64,000 nucleotides of DNA from Levilactobacillus brevis (GTDB taxonomy: Bacteria > Bacillota > Bacilli > Lactobacillales > Lactobacillaceae): assembly GCA_003666485.1 (NCBI GenBank), contig CP032931.1, positions 1,302,001 to 1,366,000 on the forward strand, written 5' to 3'. Shown here one piece after another: positions 55,396 through 64,000 of this stretch. The translations under genes and the position numbers were made by a program. How positions within the stretch are numbered: position 1 is the first letter of the stretch; the number at the start of each line of letters is the position of its first letter. The notes under the pieces were generated by a model, which saw nothing but the letters and a program-made list of their open reading frames with translations, searched no databases and was not told the DNA's origin.

Positions 55396-55578
55396 ATGGA
55401 TAAACCAGATATCGTACAAGTTAAAGTGCCGCGTCAGGCTGCTGGAACAACGCCAGTTGTTCCCAGCCGGGCAGTTCAACTCAAAGTAGGCAAGAACAAG
55501 TCAGTTATCATCTACAATAAGGCTAATTGCTACATCGTTGATGCCCTCTTAAAGGCGGTGTTTAGCGATGCTCATTGA
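55396..55578 (+). CDS. tnpA: IS66 TnpA-like small protein
   Basis: The 60-residue first protein of the element (VQLKVGKNKSVIIYNKANCY and on) occupies the TnpA position. It is shorter than classical TnpA and lacks a clear helix-turn-helix. Its end overlaps tnpB by 11 bp, a coupling typical of IS66. Confidence 0.68.
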   Translation: MDKPDIVQVKVPRQAAGTTPVVPSRAVQLKVGKNKSVIIYNKANCYIVDALLKAVFSDAH

Positions 55579-55936
55579 TCCAAACAAGGTTGGACAAGTC
55601 TATATTGTTTGTGGCAAGACTGACCTCCGTCGTGGAATTGATGGCTTAGCTGGTGTTGTTCAGGAACAGTTTGATCTTGATCCATATAATCAGGCGCTCT
55701 ACTTATTTTGCGGTACCAGAAAGGACCGTTTCAAGGCCCTTTACTGGGATGGTGATGGCTTTCTATTGTTATACAAACGGCTAGAAAATGGCCGGCTTCA
55801 ATGGCCAACAAATCAGGATGCCGTGCGAAAGCTGAATTATAAGCAGTTCTCGCGTCTTCTCAGTGGTTGGTCGCTTGACGCGACCGTTCATAAAATTAGG
55901 CCACCTAGACGTGAAAGCTTGACCACGGAAAGATAG
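55568..55936 (+). CDS. tnpB: IS66 accessory protein TnpB
   Basis: The 122-residue protein has the IS66 Orf2 signature: VYIVCGKTDLRRGIDGLAG, LYLFCGTRKDRFKALYWDGD and the segment YKRLENGRLQWP. The length is normal. It is needed with TnpA and TnpC for transposition by an unknown mechanism. Confidence 0.93.
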   Translation: MLIDPNKVGQVYIVCGKTDLRRGIDGLAGVVQEQFDLDPYNQALYLFCGTRKDRFKALYWDGDGFLLLYKRLENGRLQWPTNQDAVRKLNYKQFSRLLSGWSLDATVHKIRPPRRESLTTER

Positions 55937-56001
55937 CTGTTTATCTGGGAATGACTATGGTAAACTCAAAAATAACTAATACAGAATGAGTGGGATAGCC
56001 A

Positions 56002-57516
56002 ATGACACCAGAGCAAGAACAAATCGCTAAGTTGACTCGAAAGGTTGAAGAGCAGGCTGAGATTATTGATTACCTAACCAAGAAATTGTATGGTAAAAAA
56101 TCAGAACAAGTCGATGCCAATCAGCTATCGCTTTTGGAAGAAGATGACGGTGTTTTTACCGAGCCAGAGCAAACTGGCCAAGAAAACCAAACGAATCAAG
56201 TACAGTCAGCGAAAAAGCGTAAAAAGACACGGCAAGAAGTCTTAAGTCCAGATCTGCCGGTCAAAAGGACGGTCGTTGATGTCGCAACTAAGCAGTGTCC
56301 ACACGGACACCGCTTAGTTTTCGTGGGTGAAAAATTTGTTCGAGAGCAACTCCACTACCAACCAGCGAAGTTGTATCGTGAGGAAATTTATACACCCACA
56401 TATAAGTGTGTCGACTGTGAAGCCATTGATGGGCTTGCGCACCTTGTCCAAGGGTTAGTTCCAAAGCCGGTAATTCCTCACAGTTTGGGTTCCGCTTCAG
56501 TCATCGCGGAAATGCTTCATCAAAAGTTTGAGCAAGGCGTCCCCTTGTCTCGTCAACTAAAGGAATGGCAAAGAATGGGCGTTCAGCTTTCTGAGGCAAC
56601 TTCGGCAAACTGGGTCATTAAGTCTGGAGAAATCATGGAGCCGTTGTACAACTTAATTCGTGAACGACTAGTTGAACAACCCTACCTTCAGGGCGACGAA
56701 ACGCCGATGCAGGTGCTCAGAGAACCCGGAAAGGCGGCCACATCCAAGTCTTACATGTGGGTGATGCGGTCGGTCAGAAAATCATCTAAGCAAGCCGTTC
56801 TGTACGCTTATGGTGATACACGATCTGGCGCATTTGCCGAAAACCTCTATCGAGGTTTTACGGGGGTACTTCAATGTGACGGCTATGCTGGTTATAACGG
56901 ACTAGATGAAGCAGTCATACGAGTTGGTTGCTTTGCCCACCTCCGTCGGAAGTTCTACGAAGCAGCATTCGTCAACGGAAAGATAATTATGAGTCGTCCA
57001 CTCAAGCTATTAGACGAAATGTTTGCGCTAGAAAAAGAATGGAAACAATGGTCGCCTCACTCACGACGACGGCAGCGACGGCGACACCTGCTTAAGTTGG
57101 TGAGAAAGTTTTGGTCATGGATTGATCAAGCAGACGAATTACCAAAAAGTCGGCTGGGTAAAGCCATCACTTACGCACGGAACCAACGAGTAGCGTTAAA
57201 CCGAGTTCTCAACTATGGAGCGGTAGATTTCAGCAATAACGCCTCCGAGCGAAACATGAAGAGCTTTGTGATTGGTCGAAAAAATTGGCTTTTTAGTACT
57301 AGTCCTGCCGGAGCTAAGGCTACGGCAATTTGGATGACGCTAATTGAATCCGCTAAGGCTAATGGCATCAACCCACGCGACTACGTGACTTACTTATTAA
57401 ATGAAATGCCACAACTCCCAGATTTTGCGAAAAAAGAAGATCTGGAAGCTTATTTACCATGGAATTATCAATCGAAGCTTGATAGTGACGAAGAACTCAA
57501 TGTCATAGCCGCTTAA
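56002..57516 (+). CDS. tnpC: IS66 transposase TnpC
   Basis: The 504-residue protein has an N-terminal coiled coil (residues 1-35), a zinc-binding region (CPHGH and YKCVDCEAIDG), and a DDE catalytic domain with Asp in YLQGDETPMQ, Asp in LQCDGYAGYN and Glu in FSNNASERNMK, followed by the C-terminal IS66 segment. The frame is intact. It starts at ATG 56002 behind GAGTGGGA. Confidence 0.93.
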   Translation: MTPEQEQIAKLTRKVEEQAEIIDYLTKKLYGKKSEQVDANQLSLLEEDDGVFTEPEQTGQENQTNQVQSAKKRKKTRQEVLSPDLPVKRTVVDVATKQCPHGHRLVFVGEKFVREQLHYQPAKLYREEIYTPTYKCVDCEAIDGLAHLVQGLVPKPVIPHSLGSASVIAEMLHQKFEQGVPLSRQLKEWQRMGVQLSEATSANWVIKSGEIMEPLYNLIRERLVEQPYLQGDETPMQVLREPGKAATSKSYMWVMRSVRKSSKQAVLYAYGDTRSGAFAENLYRGFTGVLQCDGYAGYNGLDEAVIRVGCFAHLRRKFYEAAFVNGKIIMSRPLKLLDEMFALEKEWKQWSPHSRRRQRRRHLLKLVRKFWSWIDQADELPKSRLGKAITYARNQRVALNRVLNYGAVDFSNNASERNMKSFVIGRKNWLFSTSPAGAKATAIWMTLIESAKANGINPRDYVTYLLNEMPQLPDFAKKEDLEAYLPWNYQSKLDSDEELNVIAA

Positions 57517-57749
57517 GGCATGGAAGAGATGGCCCGTCCTCAAAAAACGAGGACGGGCCATCTCTTTTTAAATTATATTTCAATACGGTCAGTTATTAGG
57601 TGCTTACCACCAGCTAGCGTTAATTGAATCTAGTGTCACCGACAAGCACCAATATACCAGAGTCAGCCGGCGTTTAGCGTTACCAGCCGAGTCGGAAGTG
57701 GCCATGGTCCCGAGAATGGGTGAAGCTAGGCCCAGATTATCAGTCACAA

Positions 57750-57792
57750 AAAGGCCTTCGCCAATTCCCAGTGGGGTGGCGAAGGCCTTAGT
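57750..57792 (-). terminator. Terminator of the proline iminopeptidase gene
   Basis: AAGGCCTTCGCCA and TGGCGAAGGCCTT form a perfect 13-bp stem; on the minus strand T-rich sequence follows. Confidence 0.85.
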
Positions 57793-57802
57793 CGTTTAAA
57801 GA

Positions 57803-58714
57803 TTAAGCGTTAAAATTATCGTTTTCCACGTCGCGGATGAAGGTTGCCAAGTGATCGTAGTAAACTGGCGCGTTGTCGATCATGTGGTGGTGACCACCTT
57901 CTGGCGTTGTGACGAAGCGGGAGTGTGGAATCAACTCAGCCATCTTCTTACCAGTTGCCAGTGGCATGGTTTCGTGTTCCCCAAAGGTCAACAGGGTTGG
58001 CACCTTGATGTCCTTCAGATGATCACGGAAATTCCATTCGGCCAGCTTGCCCTTGATGACGAATTCGTTGTCACCTTGGAAGGCACCATAAACGTCGGTT
58101 GCCATGGTGCTGATCAAATGAGAAATGGCAGCGGGCTTCTTCCGGTCCACATAGCCATCGTTTAAGATGTCCACGTAGCTTTGATAGGTCGGATCGTCAT
58201 AGTTGCCGTTAGCTTCGATCTTCTTCATGTAAGCCACTTGGTCAGCGGACAGTGCCGTTTCCCGAATGTGGTTGATGCTTTCAACGTATTCGTCGATGTT
58301 ATCAACCATGGAAGAAATGATTGCTCCCTTCAAATGTTGGCCGAATTTCGCAGCGTACATTTGAACCAAAGCGCCACCCCAAGATTGGCCAATCAGGTAG
58401 AACTTGTCGATGCCCAGCTTTTGCCGAACTTCTTCAACTTCATTCAAGAAATAGTCGTAAGTCAAATATTTCTTGGCGATTTCTGGGTCGCTATAGTCGG
58501 GCTGATCGGAGTACCAAGACCCCAGTTGGTCGTACATGTGAACCTGAACATTCAGGCCTTGTGCGGCGAGTTGCTTGGCGGTGTCTTCCCAGTATTCGTG
58601 GTTGCCACCAGGGCCACCGTGCAGTGCGAGCAGGTGGATGTCACCAGTGCCTTGGGTGTTGGTCCAAAGGTGGTAGCCGTTGTCTAAGGTGATGATCGTG
58701 GTACCTTGTTTCAT
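57803..58714 (-). CDS. pepI: Proline iminopeptidase-like alpha/beta hydrolase (peptidase S33)
   Basis: The 303-residue cytoplasmic enzyme has the oxyanion motif LHGGPGGNHEYW, the nucleophile elbow IGQSWGGAL, an acid residue near TFGEHETMP and a His in PEGGHHHMID. This is the lactobacillar PepI pattern, of usual length. It releases N-terminal proline from peptides in the casein breakdown route, which fits the nearby X-prolyl dipeptidase and amino acid permease. The start codon ATG 58714 follows GGGGGAA. The gene is monocistronic. Confidence 0.9.
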   Translation of the reverse strand: MKQGTTIITLDNGYHLWTNTQGTGDIHLLALHGGPGGNHEYWEDTAKQLAAQGLNVQVHMYDQLGSWYSDQPDYSDPEIAKKYLTYDYFLNEVEEVRQKLGIDKFYLIGQSWGGALVQMYAAKFGQHLKGAIISSMVDNIDEYVESINHIRETALSADQVAYMKKIEANGNYDDPTYQSYVDILNDGYVDRKKPAAISHLISTMATDVYGAFQGDNEFVIKGKLAEWNFRDHLKDIKVPTLLTFGEHETMPLATGKKMAELIPHSRFVTTPEGGHHHMIDNAPVYYDHLATFIRDVENDNFNA

Positions 58715-58827
58715 GAAAAATTCCCCCGTTTCTAATGAGTTATTAATAGTTTATCACTGTTAGCCACATTTCTAAACACTTAACCTTTGACTAGTCAGAG
58801 ATTCGTGTGACGTGGTGGTAGCTGTGT

Positions 58828-59012
58828 CGCCTGCGGCTGCCGAGAGTTCCACCTGCTATGGGGAACGCCTACAGCCAAAAAGCGGGCTTCCGGCTCGCTT
58901 TGAAGCCTTGCCTAAATCGCAAGTCTCCAAAGTCGTCCCACGCTGTAGGCTGAGAAAAGACCCCAGCCAACACCGTCGACACAGCTGGCTCCACTCTCGG
59001 CCTCCTCCGGCT
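58828..59012 (+). repeat. Family B structured intergenic repeat, copy B3
   Basis: The outer stem is GCCGAGAGT (58839-58847) with ACTCTCGGC (58993-59001). The middle stem is GCCTACAGC (58867-58875) with GCTGTAGGC (58942-58950). The inner hairpin is CTTGC (58907-58911) with GCAAG (58919-58923), enclosed by CTTTG/CAAAG. The boxes CCTGCTATGGGGAAC and ACACCGTCGACACAGCTGG are conserved with copy B1. Confidence 0.83.
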
Positions 59013-59267
59013 AAGATTGCGTGGCATATCAGCGGTTGTATTAATTGGTTAATAGCGGTTGGTGGTGTCTTGGAACAGAACTAGCCAGTTGTGCTGACAT
59101 GAACTATCAGAGTCGATAGTGGAGAGAAAGCCAGGCTCAGCGCGATTGTGTTTGGCCACTACCTTTAGGGTGTATGGGCACCTTTGAGGGAATACCACAT
59201 TAGCCCCAGTTGCTAATGAATCGGTAGCTACCGAGACTTAACCTGGATGCCGTTGAGCAACCATTCC

Positions 59268-59458
59268 GTAGCCGAGAGTTCGTCAAATATGGGTTCAGCC
59301 GTGGGAGTTACCTAAGCGGCATGGTTCATGCCGTTTAGGTAACTGGCGTCTTTGAGACGTGAACTTCGGCTCAAAGGTGAGGTGTCGAGACCGCATTTTG
59401 GCTCGACCCGTCCGCCCACCGCGTTCCGACCCATAGTTGACGAACGGTAGGCGGCCAG
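59268..59458 (+). repeat. Family A structured intergenic repeat, copy A9
   Basis: The outer stem pairs 59278-59294 (GTTCGTCAAATATGGGT) with 59429-59445 at 16 of 17 positions. The inner hairpin has AGTTACCTAAGCGGC with GCCGTTTAGGTAACT, where other copies have AGTTCCC/GGGAACT; both arms changed. The CTTTGAG/CTCAAAG hairpin and GTGTCGAG/CTCGACCC core are present. It ends 33 bp before the pepX stop codon. Confidence 0.87.
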
Positions 59459-59490
59459 CACACACCCCGTTCGTCAAGTACCAACCACAG

Positions 59491-61932
59491 TTACTCTGCC
59501 AAGTAAGGCAGGTGCAAGGCGGAGTTGCCGAGCTGGATGGAGTATTGCAGGTCCTGGTTACCACGGACGGTCATGCCAAAGTCGGTGGCGTAGATGACCA
59601 GCCCCAACTGGTGCCCGGCCAATAACCGGTAGTGCGTTGGCTGCAGGGTCACGCTCAGGTCGTAGAACTCGTTAGGCTTCAACGCATCGACGTGATAAGC
59701 GTTGGTCCGGTTTTGCAGGTTACGGTGGCCCTTGGTGATCATCTTAAATGGTGTGGTTGCGGCCGGCTGAAATTCACGCAGGTCGTCTTCACGCCAACGG
59801 TAGCCTTCGTCGAGGGCCTTGCGTGCCAGGATGGTTGGCGAGACGCCCAAGCGTTTGGCCTCCCCGTAATCCACGATTTGAAAACTCAGCATCCCCACGG
59901 GCTGGTTGACGGCCACGCGCAGGTCGATGACCGGTTTGCCGTCCAACAACAGGTCGTCGGTCAGGACCGCGGACTTGAAAATCAAGCGGTGATTGAACAT
60001 GTCGTTGTGCTTGTCACCCAACAGGTCTTGTTGCCAAGCAGCAATGTGGTGGGTGTAGTGGTTGTACTGTTCAACTGGCAGTTGATCGTTGAAGCTCGTG
60101 GCGTATGGCAACGGCTCGTGCGTCTGCTGGTCGACCAGTTCGTCGTGCTGCAGGTTGAAACTGCGCGTTGGATTGGTCGGCGCATCCCAGTCGGGGTAGG
60201 CGTTCCAGGTTTCCGGTTGCACATTGTCTTGGATGATCACATTTGGCAACAGCGTTTCGGCTTGATTGTCGACGCCTAGCAGCTCGTGGGTCAGCCACAG
60301 GTTAACGATGTCGGTGTAGTCGATCGACCGAAAGGCGTTGATGTAAATGTGTTGGCCTTGGTGCAAGATCAGCTTCTTGGCGACGGGCAAGTCACGCACG
60401 GCGTTCCAAAGATTATTGACGTTGCGTGGCTTGACGTTCCAGTCATTGAGGCCGTGAACCAGCAACAGGTCAGCTTTGATATTCTTGGCGTTCTTCAAAT
60501 AGTTGCGCGCGTCCCAGAAACGGTTGTAGTTCCCGGTGACCCGGTCTTGGTCATGGGTGATGGCGGCGAGGTCAGCCTGCCATTTGGCCTGGATGCGGTG
60601 ATAGTCACCGGCTTGGCGTTGCCGGCTAAACGTTTCCTCGGCCAGCACGTCGGCGTCTTCACCAGGGAAGCCACCGGGGGCAATGACCAGGCCACCGTCA
60701 CGGTAGTAATCGTACCAGTTGGAAATGGCGGCTTCGGAAATGACTGTCTTGAGACCGGCGACACCAGTGGTTGCGGCGGCCGTGGCCAACGTGCCCAAAT
60801 AAGAGCGGCCGGTCATGGCAACGGCGTGATTGCTCCACCAAGCGGGGATGGCCTGGGTGGCGGCGCGGCTGGTGAAGGCCGTGCGGTTGCCAGCGAGCCA
60901 TTCGATGATGGCAATCGTCGAGGTTGTTTCCTCGGGATCACCAGTGGCCCGGACGCCATCGGAATCCAGCGTACCGATACCAGCGGCGTAAACGACGGCA
61001 AAGCCGCGGGCTAAGAAGTAGTCATTGAGCGTGTAGGATTGCTCACGGGCAAAGGTCTGCTCGGCATCCTTGGTCGTCGCCGTGACGGGCCGAGGAGCGG
61101 GCACCGGTGTGGTATCGGGTTGCGCGGTTACGTCGGCTAAAGTCGCGTCATTGGGCTGTTTAGGCTGTAGTGGCACGTTGACCTTGTGCATCATCTGGTC
61201 GCCGGCCTCATCGTTGGTGCCCTGGTTGTAGGGACTGGCGGTGTAGAGGACGGGAACTTGCAACCCCGCTTCCGTTTCAGCGGGGCGGATGATCTCAGCC
61301 TTCAATAGGTCGCGTTGGCCGTCATGGTCGGTGTCCTGTGGGCTTTCGACGTACACGACTTCGCGAATCAAGCGGGTCGTATCAAAGACAGCTTGGGACT
61401 TGCCGTTGAAGATCAACGGTTTTTCGACGTTAGGGTCGTGAACGAGGGGGTCGAAGTAGCCGTGAGTGGTCAATTGGTCTAAGAAGGTCTGGCCGTTCTT
61501 CGAGTGGGTCGTCAACAGCTGGTACCAAGCCTGTTTCAGCTCGGCGACGGTGAAATCAGCACCAGCGTGGTCGGCTACCGGCAATTGGATCTTGGCCATG
61601 GCTGCCAGTGGGTCGGCTAAGGTGAAGTCGAGGTCCACGGCAAACCCAAGTCGTTGTAACGCCAGGTTATAAAAGACCGTGACCGGAACGTTGTTGTGGC
61701 TATTTAAGAAGTCCCAGCCATCAGTATCTGGCGTGGCCATCAGGTTGGCCAGTTGTTGGTGAATGACGTCTGGCGTTTTGAATTCCGGCCAGCTCCGGTC
61801 GTAGAAGTCTTGTAGCAGCAGACTAGGGGTACTCAGGTCAGCATTTTTCTCATCTAAAAAGTGAATCCGTTGAAGTTCGTCAAGGGCCTGGGCGGGTGCC
61901 GTGGGCCGAATGGCAAATTGTTGGTTACGCAT
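59491..61932 (-). CDS. pepX: X-prolyl-dipeptidyl aminopeptidase
   Basis: The 813-residue enzyme is of normal length for PepX. It has an N-terminal helical domain (about 1-200), then a catalytic alpha/beta hydrolase domain with the nucleophile motif [11 protein letters not shown], the Asp in [13 protein letters not shown] and the His in LHQGQHIY, and a C-terminal beta-rich domain. It removes X-Pro dipeptides from peptide N-termini in the cytoplasm, a key step for proline-rich casein peptides. It starts at ATG 61932 behind AAGGTAGG. The gene is monocistronic and is flanked by family A repeats on both sides. Confidence 0.95.
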   Translation of the reverse strand: MRNQQFAIRPTAPAQALDELQRIHFLDEKNADLSTPSLLLQDFYDRSWPEFKTPDVIHQQLANLMATPDTDGWDFLNSHNNVPVTVFYNLALQRLGFAVDLDFTLADPLAAMAKIQLPVADHAGADFTVAELKQAWYQLLTTHSKNGQTFLDQLTTHGYFDPLVHDPNVEKPLIFNGKSQAVFDTTRLIREVVYVESPQDTDHDGQRDLLKAEIIRPAETEAGLQVPVLYTASPYNQGTNDEAGDQMMHKVNVPLQPKQPNDATLADVTAQPDTTPVPAPRPVTATTKDAEQTFAREQSYTLNDYFLARGFAVVYAAGIGTLDSDGVRATGDPEETTSTIAIIEWLAGNRTAFTSRAATQAIPAWWSNHAVAMTGRSYLGTLATAAATTGVAGLKTVISEAAISNWYDYYRDGGLVIAPGGFPGEDADVLAEETFSRQRQAGDYHRIQAKWQADLAAITHDQDRVTGNYNRFWDARNYLKNAKNIKADLLLVHGLNDWNVKPRNVNNLWNAVRDLPVAKKLILHQGQHIYINAFRSIDYTDIVNLWLTHELLGVDNQAETLLPNVIIQDNVQPETWNAYPDWDAPTNPTRSFNLQHDELVDQQTHEPLPYATSFNDQLPVEQYNHYTHHIAAWQQDLLGDKHNDMFNHRLIFKSAVLTDDLLLDGKPVIDLRVAVNQPVGMLSFQIVDYGEAKRLGVSPTILARKALDEGYRWREDDLREFQPAATTPFKMITKGHRNLQNRTNAYHVDALKPNEFYDLSVTLQPTHYRLLAGHQLGLVIYATDFGMTVRGNQDLQYSIQLGNSALHLPYLAE

Positions 61933-62011
61933 AAAACTTCGCCTACCTTATCAATTTTTTTAAATCAACGTTTCTTGGAAAAACAGGGTGTCGATGGGTG
62001 ACGTGGTGTGG

Positions 62012-62200
62012 GGCTGGGCGCCTCCGTTCGTCAAATATGGGGTGGAACGCGGTGGGCGGACCGGTCGAGCCAAAAAGCGGTCTCGGCCTCGCTTTGAGCC
62101 AGAACCCCGCTGTCTCAAAGACGCCAGTTCCCTAAGCGGCAAAAACCACCGTTAAGGGAACTCCCACAGCTGAACCCATATTTGACGAACTGCGGCTGTA
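62012..62200 (-). repeat. Family A structured intergenic repeat, copy A10
   Basis: Reverse orientation. The outer stem pairs 62026-62041 (GTTCGTCAAATATGGG) with 62175-62190 perfectly, and this arm is shared with copy A9. The inner AGTTCCCTAAGCGG arm pairs with CGTTAAGGGAACT. The CTTTGAG/CTCAAAG hairpin is present. It lies between the APC permease and pepX genes. Confidence 0.86.
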
Positions 62201-62296
62201 GTGGTAGTTGTCAGTAACGATTGTTTGAGGCAAAACGCTGTTACTATTGTTATGGTCGACAATCATCAATCAGCTCTGCCAGTCGTTACCTAGAAC

Positions 62297-63691
62297 CTAG
62301 GATTGGTCGTTGAGCCGGCTGTGACGGAGACCGTAGCCGAAGTAGATCACCAGGCCCAATGCGAACCAGATGGACGAGGCGATCCACGTTTCAGCTGGCA
62401 GTTGCAGCATCATGTAGAAGCACAGCAGGCCGGACACAATCGGCAAGTATGGATACAGCGGTACTTGGAAGCCGGTGTTGTGGGGCAAGTCCGGCAGGTG
62501 ACGCAACCGGAGAATCCCAAATGAGACGAACAGGAAGGCCACCAACGTCCCAATGTTGACCAGGTTAGTCAGTTGTGCCAGGGGGACAAAGCCGCCCAGC
62601 AGAGCGATGACCACGGTGATGACGGCCAGACTGTGCTTGGGCGTTCCCGTTTGCGCGTCGATCTTACCCAAGAACTTGGGCAACAGACCGTCACGCCCGA
62701 CGGAATAAATCAGCCGCGAGGAACTGTAGATCATGGTGACCATCATGGTAAACATGCCGGCCAACGCCCCCAGGGAGATGATGCCGGACGTCCAGTTTTG
62801 GTGGACCAGCGTCAGGGCAAACGAGACGGGGTCCGCCACGTTTAGCTTGGTGTAGTGCACCATCCCGGTCAAGACGATGGCGACCAGCATGTACAGCACC
62901 GTCGCCACGATGAGCGTGCCGATGATCCCGATAGGCATGTTCTTCTTGGGGTTCTTCACCTCAGCGGCGGACGCGGAGACCACGTCGAACCCGAGGTAAG
63001 CGAAGAACACGGTTGAGGCGCCCCGCAGAATCCCCTTGGACCCGAACGGTGCGAACGGTTGCCAGTTGCTGGGCCGCACGTAGAAAATGCCGACCGCCAC
63101 AAAGAGAATAATAATGGCAATTTTCACGATGACGATGGCATTGTTGATACGCATGGATTCGCGCATCCCGCGGTTCAGCAGCCAGCTGATGAAGAAGACC
63201 ACCAGAATGGCAATCAGGTTGCCATAGGTGCCGTGCGCAGGGTCATAGGGGCCGGTGATGGCATTGGGCAAGTTGAGCCCGAACCCGGCTAGAAATGATT
63301 TGAAATAGGCGCCGAACGCATTGGCCACGGCCGCAACGGCCAGGACGTATTCCAAGATCAACGCCCAACCGAGAATCCAGCCAATGATTTCGCCGAAGAC
63401 CAGGTTACCGTAGGAATAGGCTGAGCCAGCGACGGGAAGGACGGAGGCAAATTCGGCATAGCACATAGCCGCGGTGGAACAGACGATGGCGGCTATCAGA
63501 AAGGATAAGACGATGCCGGGACCACTGTACTGCGCAGCGATGGTGCCGGGTAAAATGAAGATCCCGGTCCCAATGACGGCCCCAATCCCTAACGACATCA
63601 AGTCCTTGGCCGTCATTGTTTTGGCAAAGTGTTGGTCACTTCGCAAGTAGTTATCTAAGCGTTCGCGACGAAATATACGCGCAAGTCCCAT
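62297..63691 (-). CDS. APC family amino acid permease
   Basis: The 464-residue protein has about 12 transmembrane helices. The first helix holds the substrate motif IGAVIGTGIFILPG, followed by the family segment VLPVAGSAYSYG. The layout (GASTVFFAYLGFDVVSASAAEVKNP in helix 6) is that of the cationic amino acid transporter/YfnA subgroup of APC permeases. It imports an amino acid by proton symport or exchange; the substrate is not readable. It lies upstream of pepX but is separated from it by repeat A10. Confidence 0.9.
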   Translation of the reverse strand: MGLARIFRRERLDNYLRSDQHFAKTMTAKDLMSLGIGAVIGTGIFILPGTIAAQYSGPGIVLSFLIAAIVCSTAAMCYAEFASVLPVAGSAYSYGNLVFGEIIGWILGWALILEYVLAVAAVANAFGAYFKSFLAGFGLNLPNAITGPYDPAHGTYGNLIAILVVFFISWLLNRGMRESMRINNAIVIVKIAIIILFVAVGIFYVRPSNWQPFAPFGSKGILRGASTVFFAYLGFDVVSASAAEVKNPKKNMPIGIIGTLIVATVLYMLVAIVLTGMVHYTKLNVADPVSFALTLVHQNWTSGIISLGALAGMFTMMVTMIYSSSRLIYSVGRDGLLPKFLGKIDAQTGTPKHSLAVITVVIALLGGFVPLAQLTNLVNIGTLVAFLFVSFGILRLRHLPDLPHNTGFQVPLYPYLPIVSGLLCFYMMLQLPAETWIASSIWFALGLVIYFGYGLRHSRLNDQS

Positions 63692-63743
63692 AAAAAGCCT
63701 CCTAATATAATAGATGAAACACGATGGTGCAATGTTATTGGTG

Positions 63744-63925
63744 CTGGTCGCCTACCGTTACGCGAAACTCTAGGCTGGAACGCTGGGGGAGGACGGGGTG
63801 AGCCAAAGGGCGGTCTCACCCCTTGCTTTGAGCCGGAAATTCACCGTCTCAAAGTCACCAATTTAGCAGCGAAGAACGCTCCTAAATTCCCCGGCTGAGC
63901 CTAGATTTCGCTTCACTCACGGCTG
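63744..63925 (-). repeat. Family A structured intergenic repeat, copy A11
   Basis: Reverse orientation. The outer stem is CTCTAGGCT with AGCCTAGA, extended by GCGAA/TTCGC. The core hairpin is GGGGTGAG (63795-63802) with CTCACCCC (63815-63822), a perfect pairing unique to this copy. The CTTTGAG/CTCAAAG hairpin and the AATTTAGCAGC-type hairpin are present. The last 75 bases of the window hold no recognised feature. Confidence 0.86.
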
Positions 63926-64000
63926 AGAGGGTGGATTATTGGTGGTCTCCCCCATAATATCGGTTAGCAACTGGCGTGAATAGCGTAGTGATGTAAGGTT

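Larger units (their letters stand above)
55311..57607 (+). mobile_element. Intact IS66-family insertion sequence, 2297 bp
   Basis: The terminal inverted repeats begin GTAAGCACCTAATAACTGAC at 55311 and in mirror form at 57607, identical for at least 22 bp. The direct repeats CACCAGCT at 55303-55310 and 57608-57615 are the 8-bp target duplication typical of IS66. The element contains the three genes tnpA, tnpB and tnpC in order. Perfect ends and the clean duplication suggest a recent insertion. Confidence 0.93.

Noticed and set aside
60286..61014. 242-codon plus-strand frame opposite pepX
   Set aside because: Antisense shadow with no ribosome binding site; pepX motifs are on the minus strand.
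349..63925. CRISPR array or phage-type repeat array
   Set aside because: The repeats are ~185 bp, dispersed singly between genes in both orientations, with no regular spacers and no cas genes.
1..64000. tRNA, rRNA or tmRNA genes
   Set aside because: I saw no sequence with tRNA arm pattern (GTTCRANYC with matching acceptor stems) or rRNA conserved stretches.

Overview
The window is a chromosomal segment of a low-GC Gram-positive heterofermenter-like lactic acid bacterium, family Lactobacillaceae. GC is moderately high for the group, by eye near 50 percent. The gene content supports this: PepX, a PepI-like proline iminopeptidase, a bile-salt-hydrolase-family enzyme, lipoteichoic acid synthase, acetoin/diacetyl reductase, many lactobacillar secreted proteins, and AGGAGG ribosome binding sites. 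A Levilactobacillus-like genus is my best guess, but there is no rRNA here to prove it.

Layout. 1-13.9 kb: a tandem pair of D,D-carboxypeptidases (the first cut by the window edge), a CAT-like acetyltransferase with a DUF2087-type regulator, two HAD phosphatases around an orphan PTS EIIC and a DUF915 hydrolase, a three-gene Rrf2/SRPBCC operon with three iterated operators, a nucleoside hydrolase, a PrsW-type protease and a ferredoxin/flavodoxin-NADP reductase. 13.9-18.2 kb: LTA synthase, a phosphoglycerate-mutase-like phosphatase and a GNAT enzyme. 18.3-25.4 kb: an AT-richer accessory region with a phage-type XRE regulator, small and secreted proteins, an LPXTG protein, a chimeric and truncated surface protein, a HUH-type Rep protein and a MerR regulator overlapping an unrecognised gene. 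25.5-40.4 kb: PadR plus drug efflux, an MMPL transporter, butA-like SDR, choloylglycine hydrolase family enzyme, GH73 glucosaminidase, a serine hydrolase, TerC and a beta-hydroxyacid dehydrogenase. 40.4-49 kb: two paralogous ABC importers of the TrpXYZ type flanking a DegV gene. 49-57.6 kb: two eroded toxin-antitoxin loci around an IS982-family element, then CPBP, VOC, ABC-F and L,D-transpeptidase genes, then an intact IS66 element. 57.8-63.7 kb: PepI, PepX and an amino acid permease.

Two observations stand out. First, at least eleven intergenic copies of a ~185-bp imperfect palindrome (family A) and three long copies plus fragments of a second one (family B) are scattered through the window. 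Their stems change sequence from copy to copy while staying paired, so they look like structured RNA or cruciform-forming DNA elements. I do not recognise either family. Second, the two TrpXYZ-type operons each start with a short leader peptide followed by mutually exclusive hairpins and a terminator. One leader is Phe-rich and the other carries a Trp codon, which suggests that duplicated importers are tuned to different aromatic amino acids by ribosome-mediated attenuation.

Other points: two antitoxin genes whose toxins have decayed on either side of the IS982-type element; a chimeric surface gene next to the Rep gene; several well-placed operators; and one small frameshifted gene.
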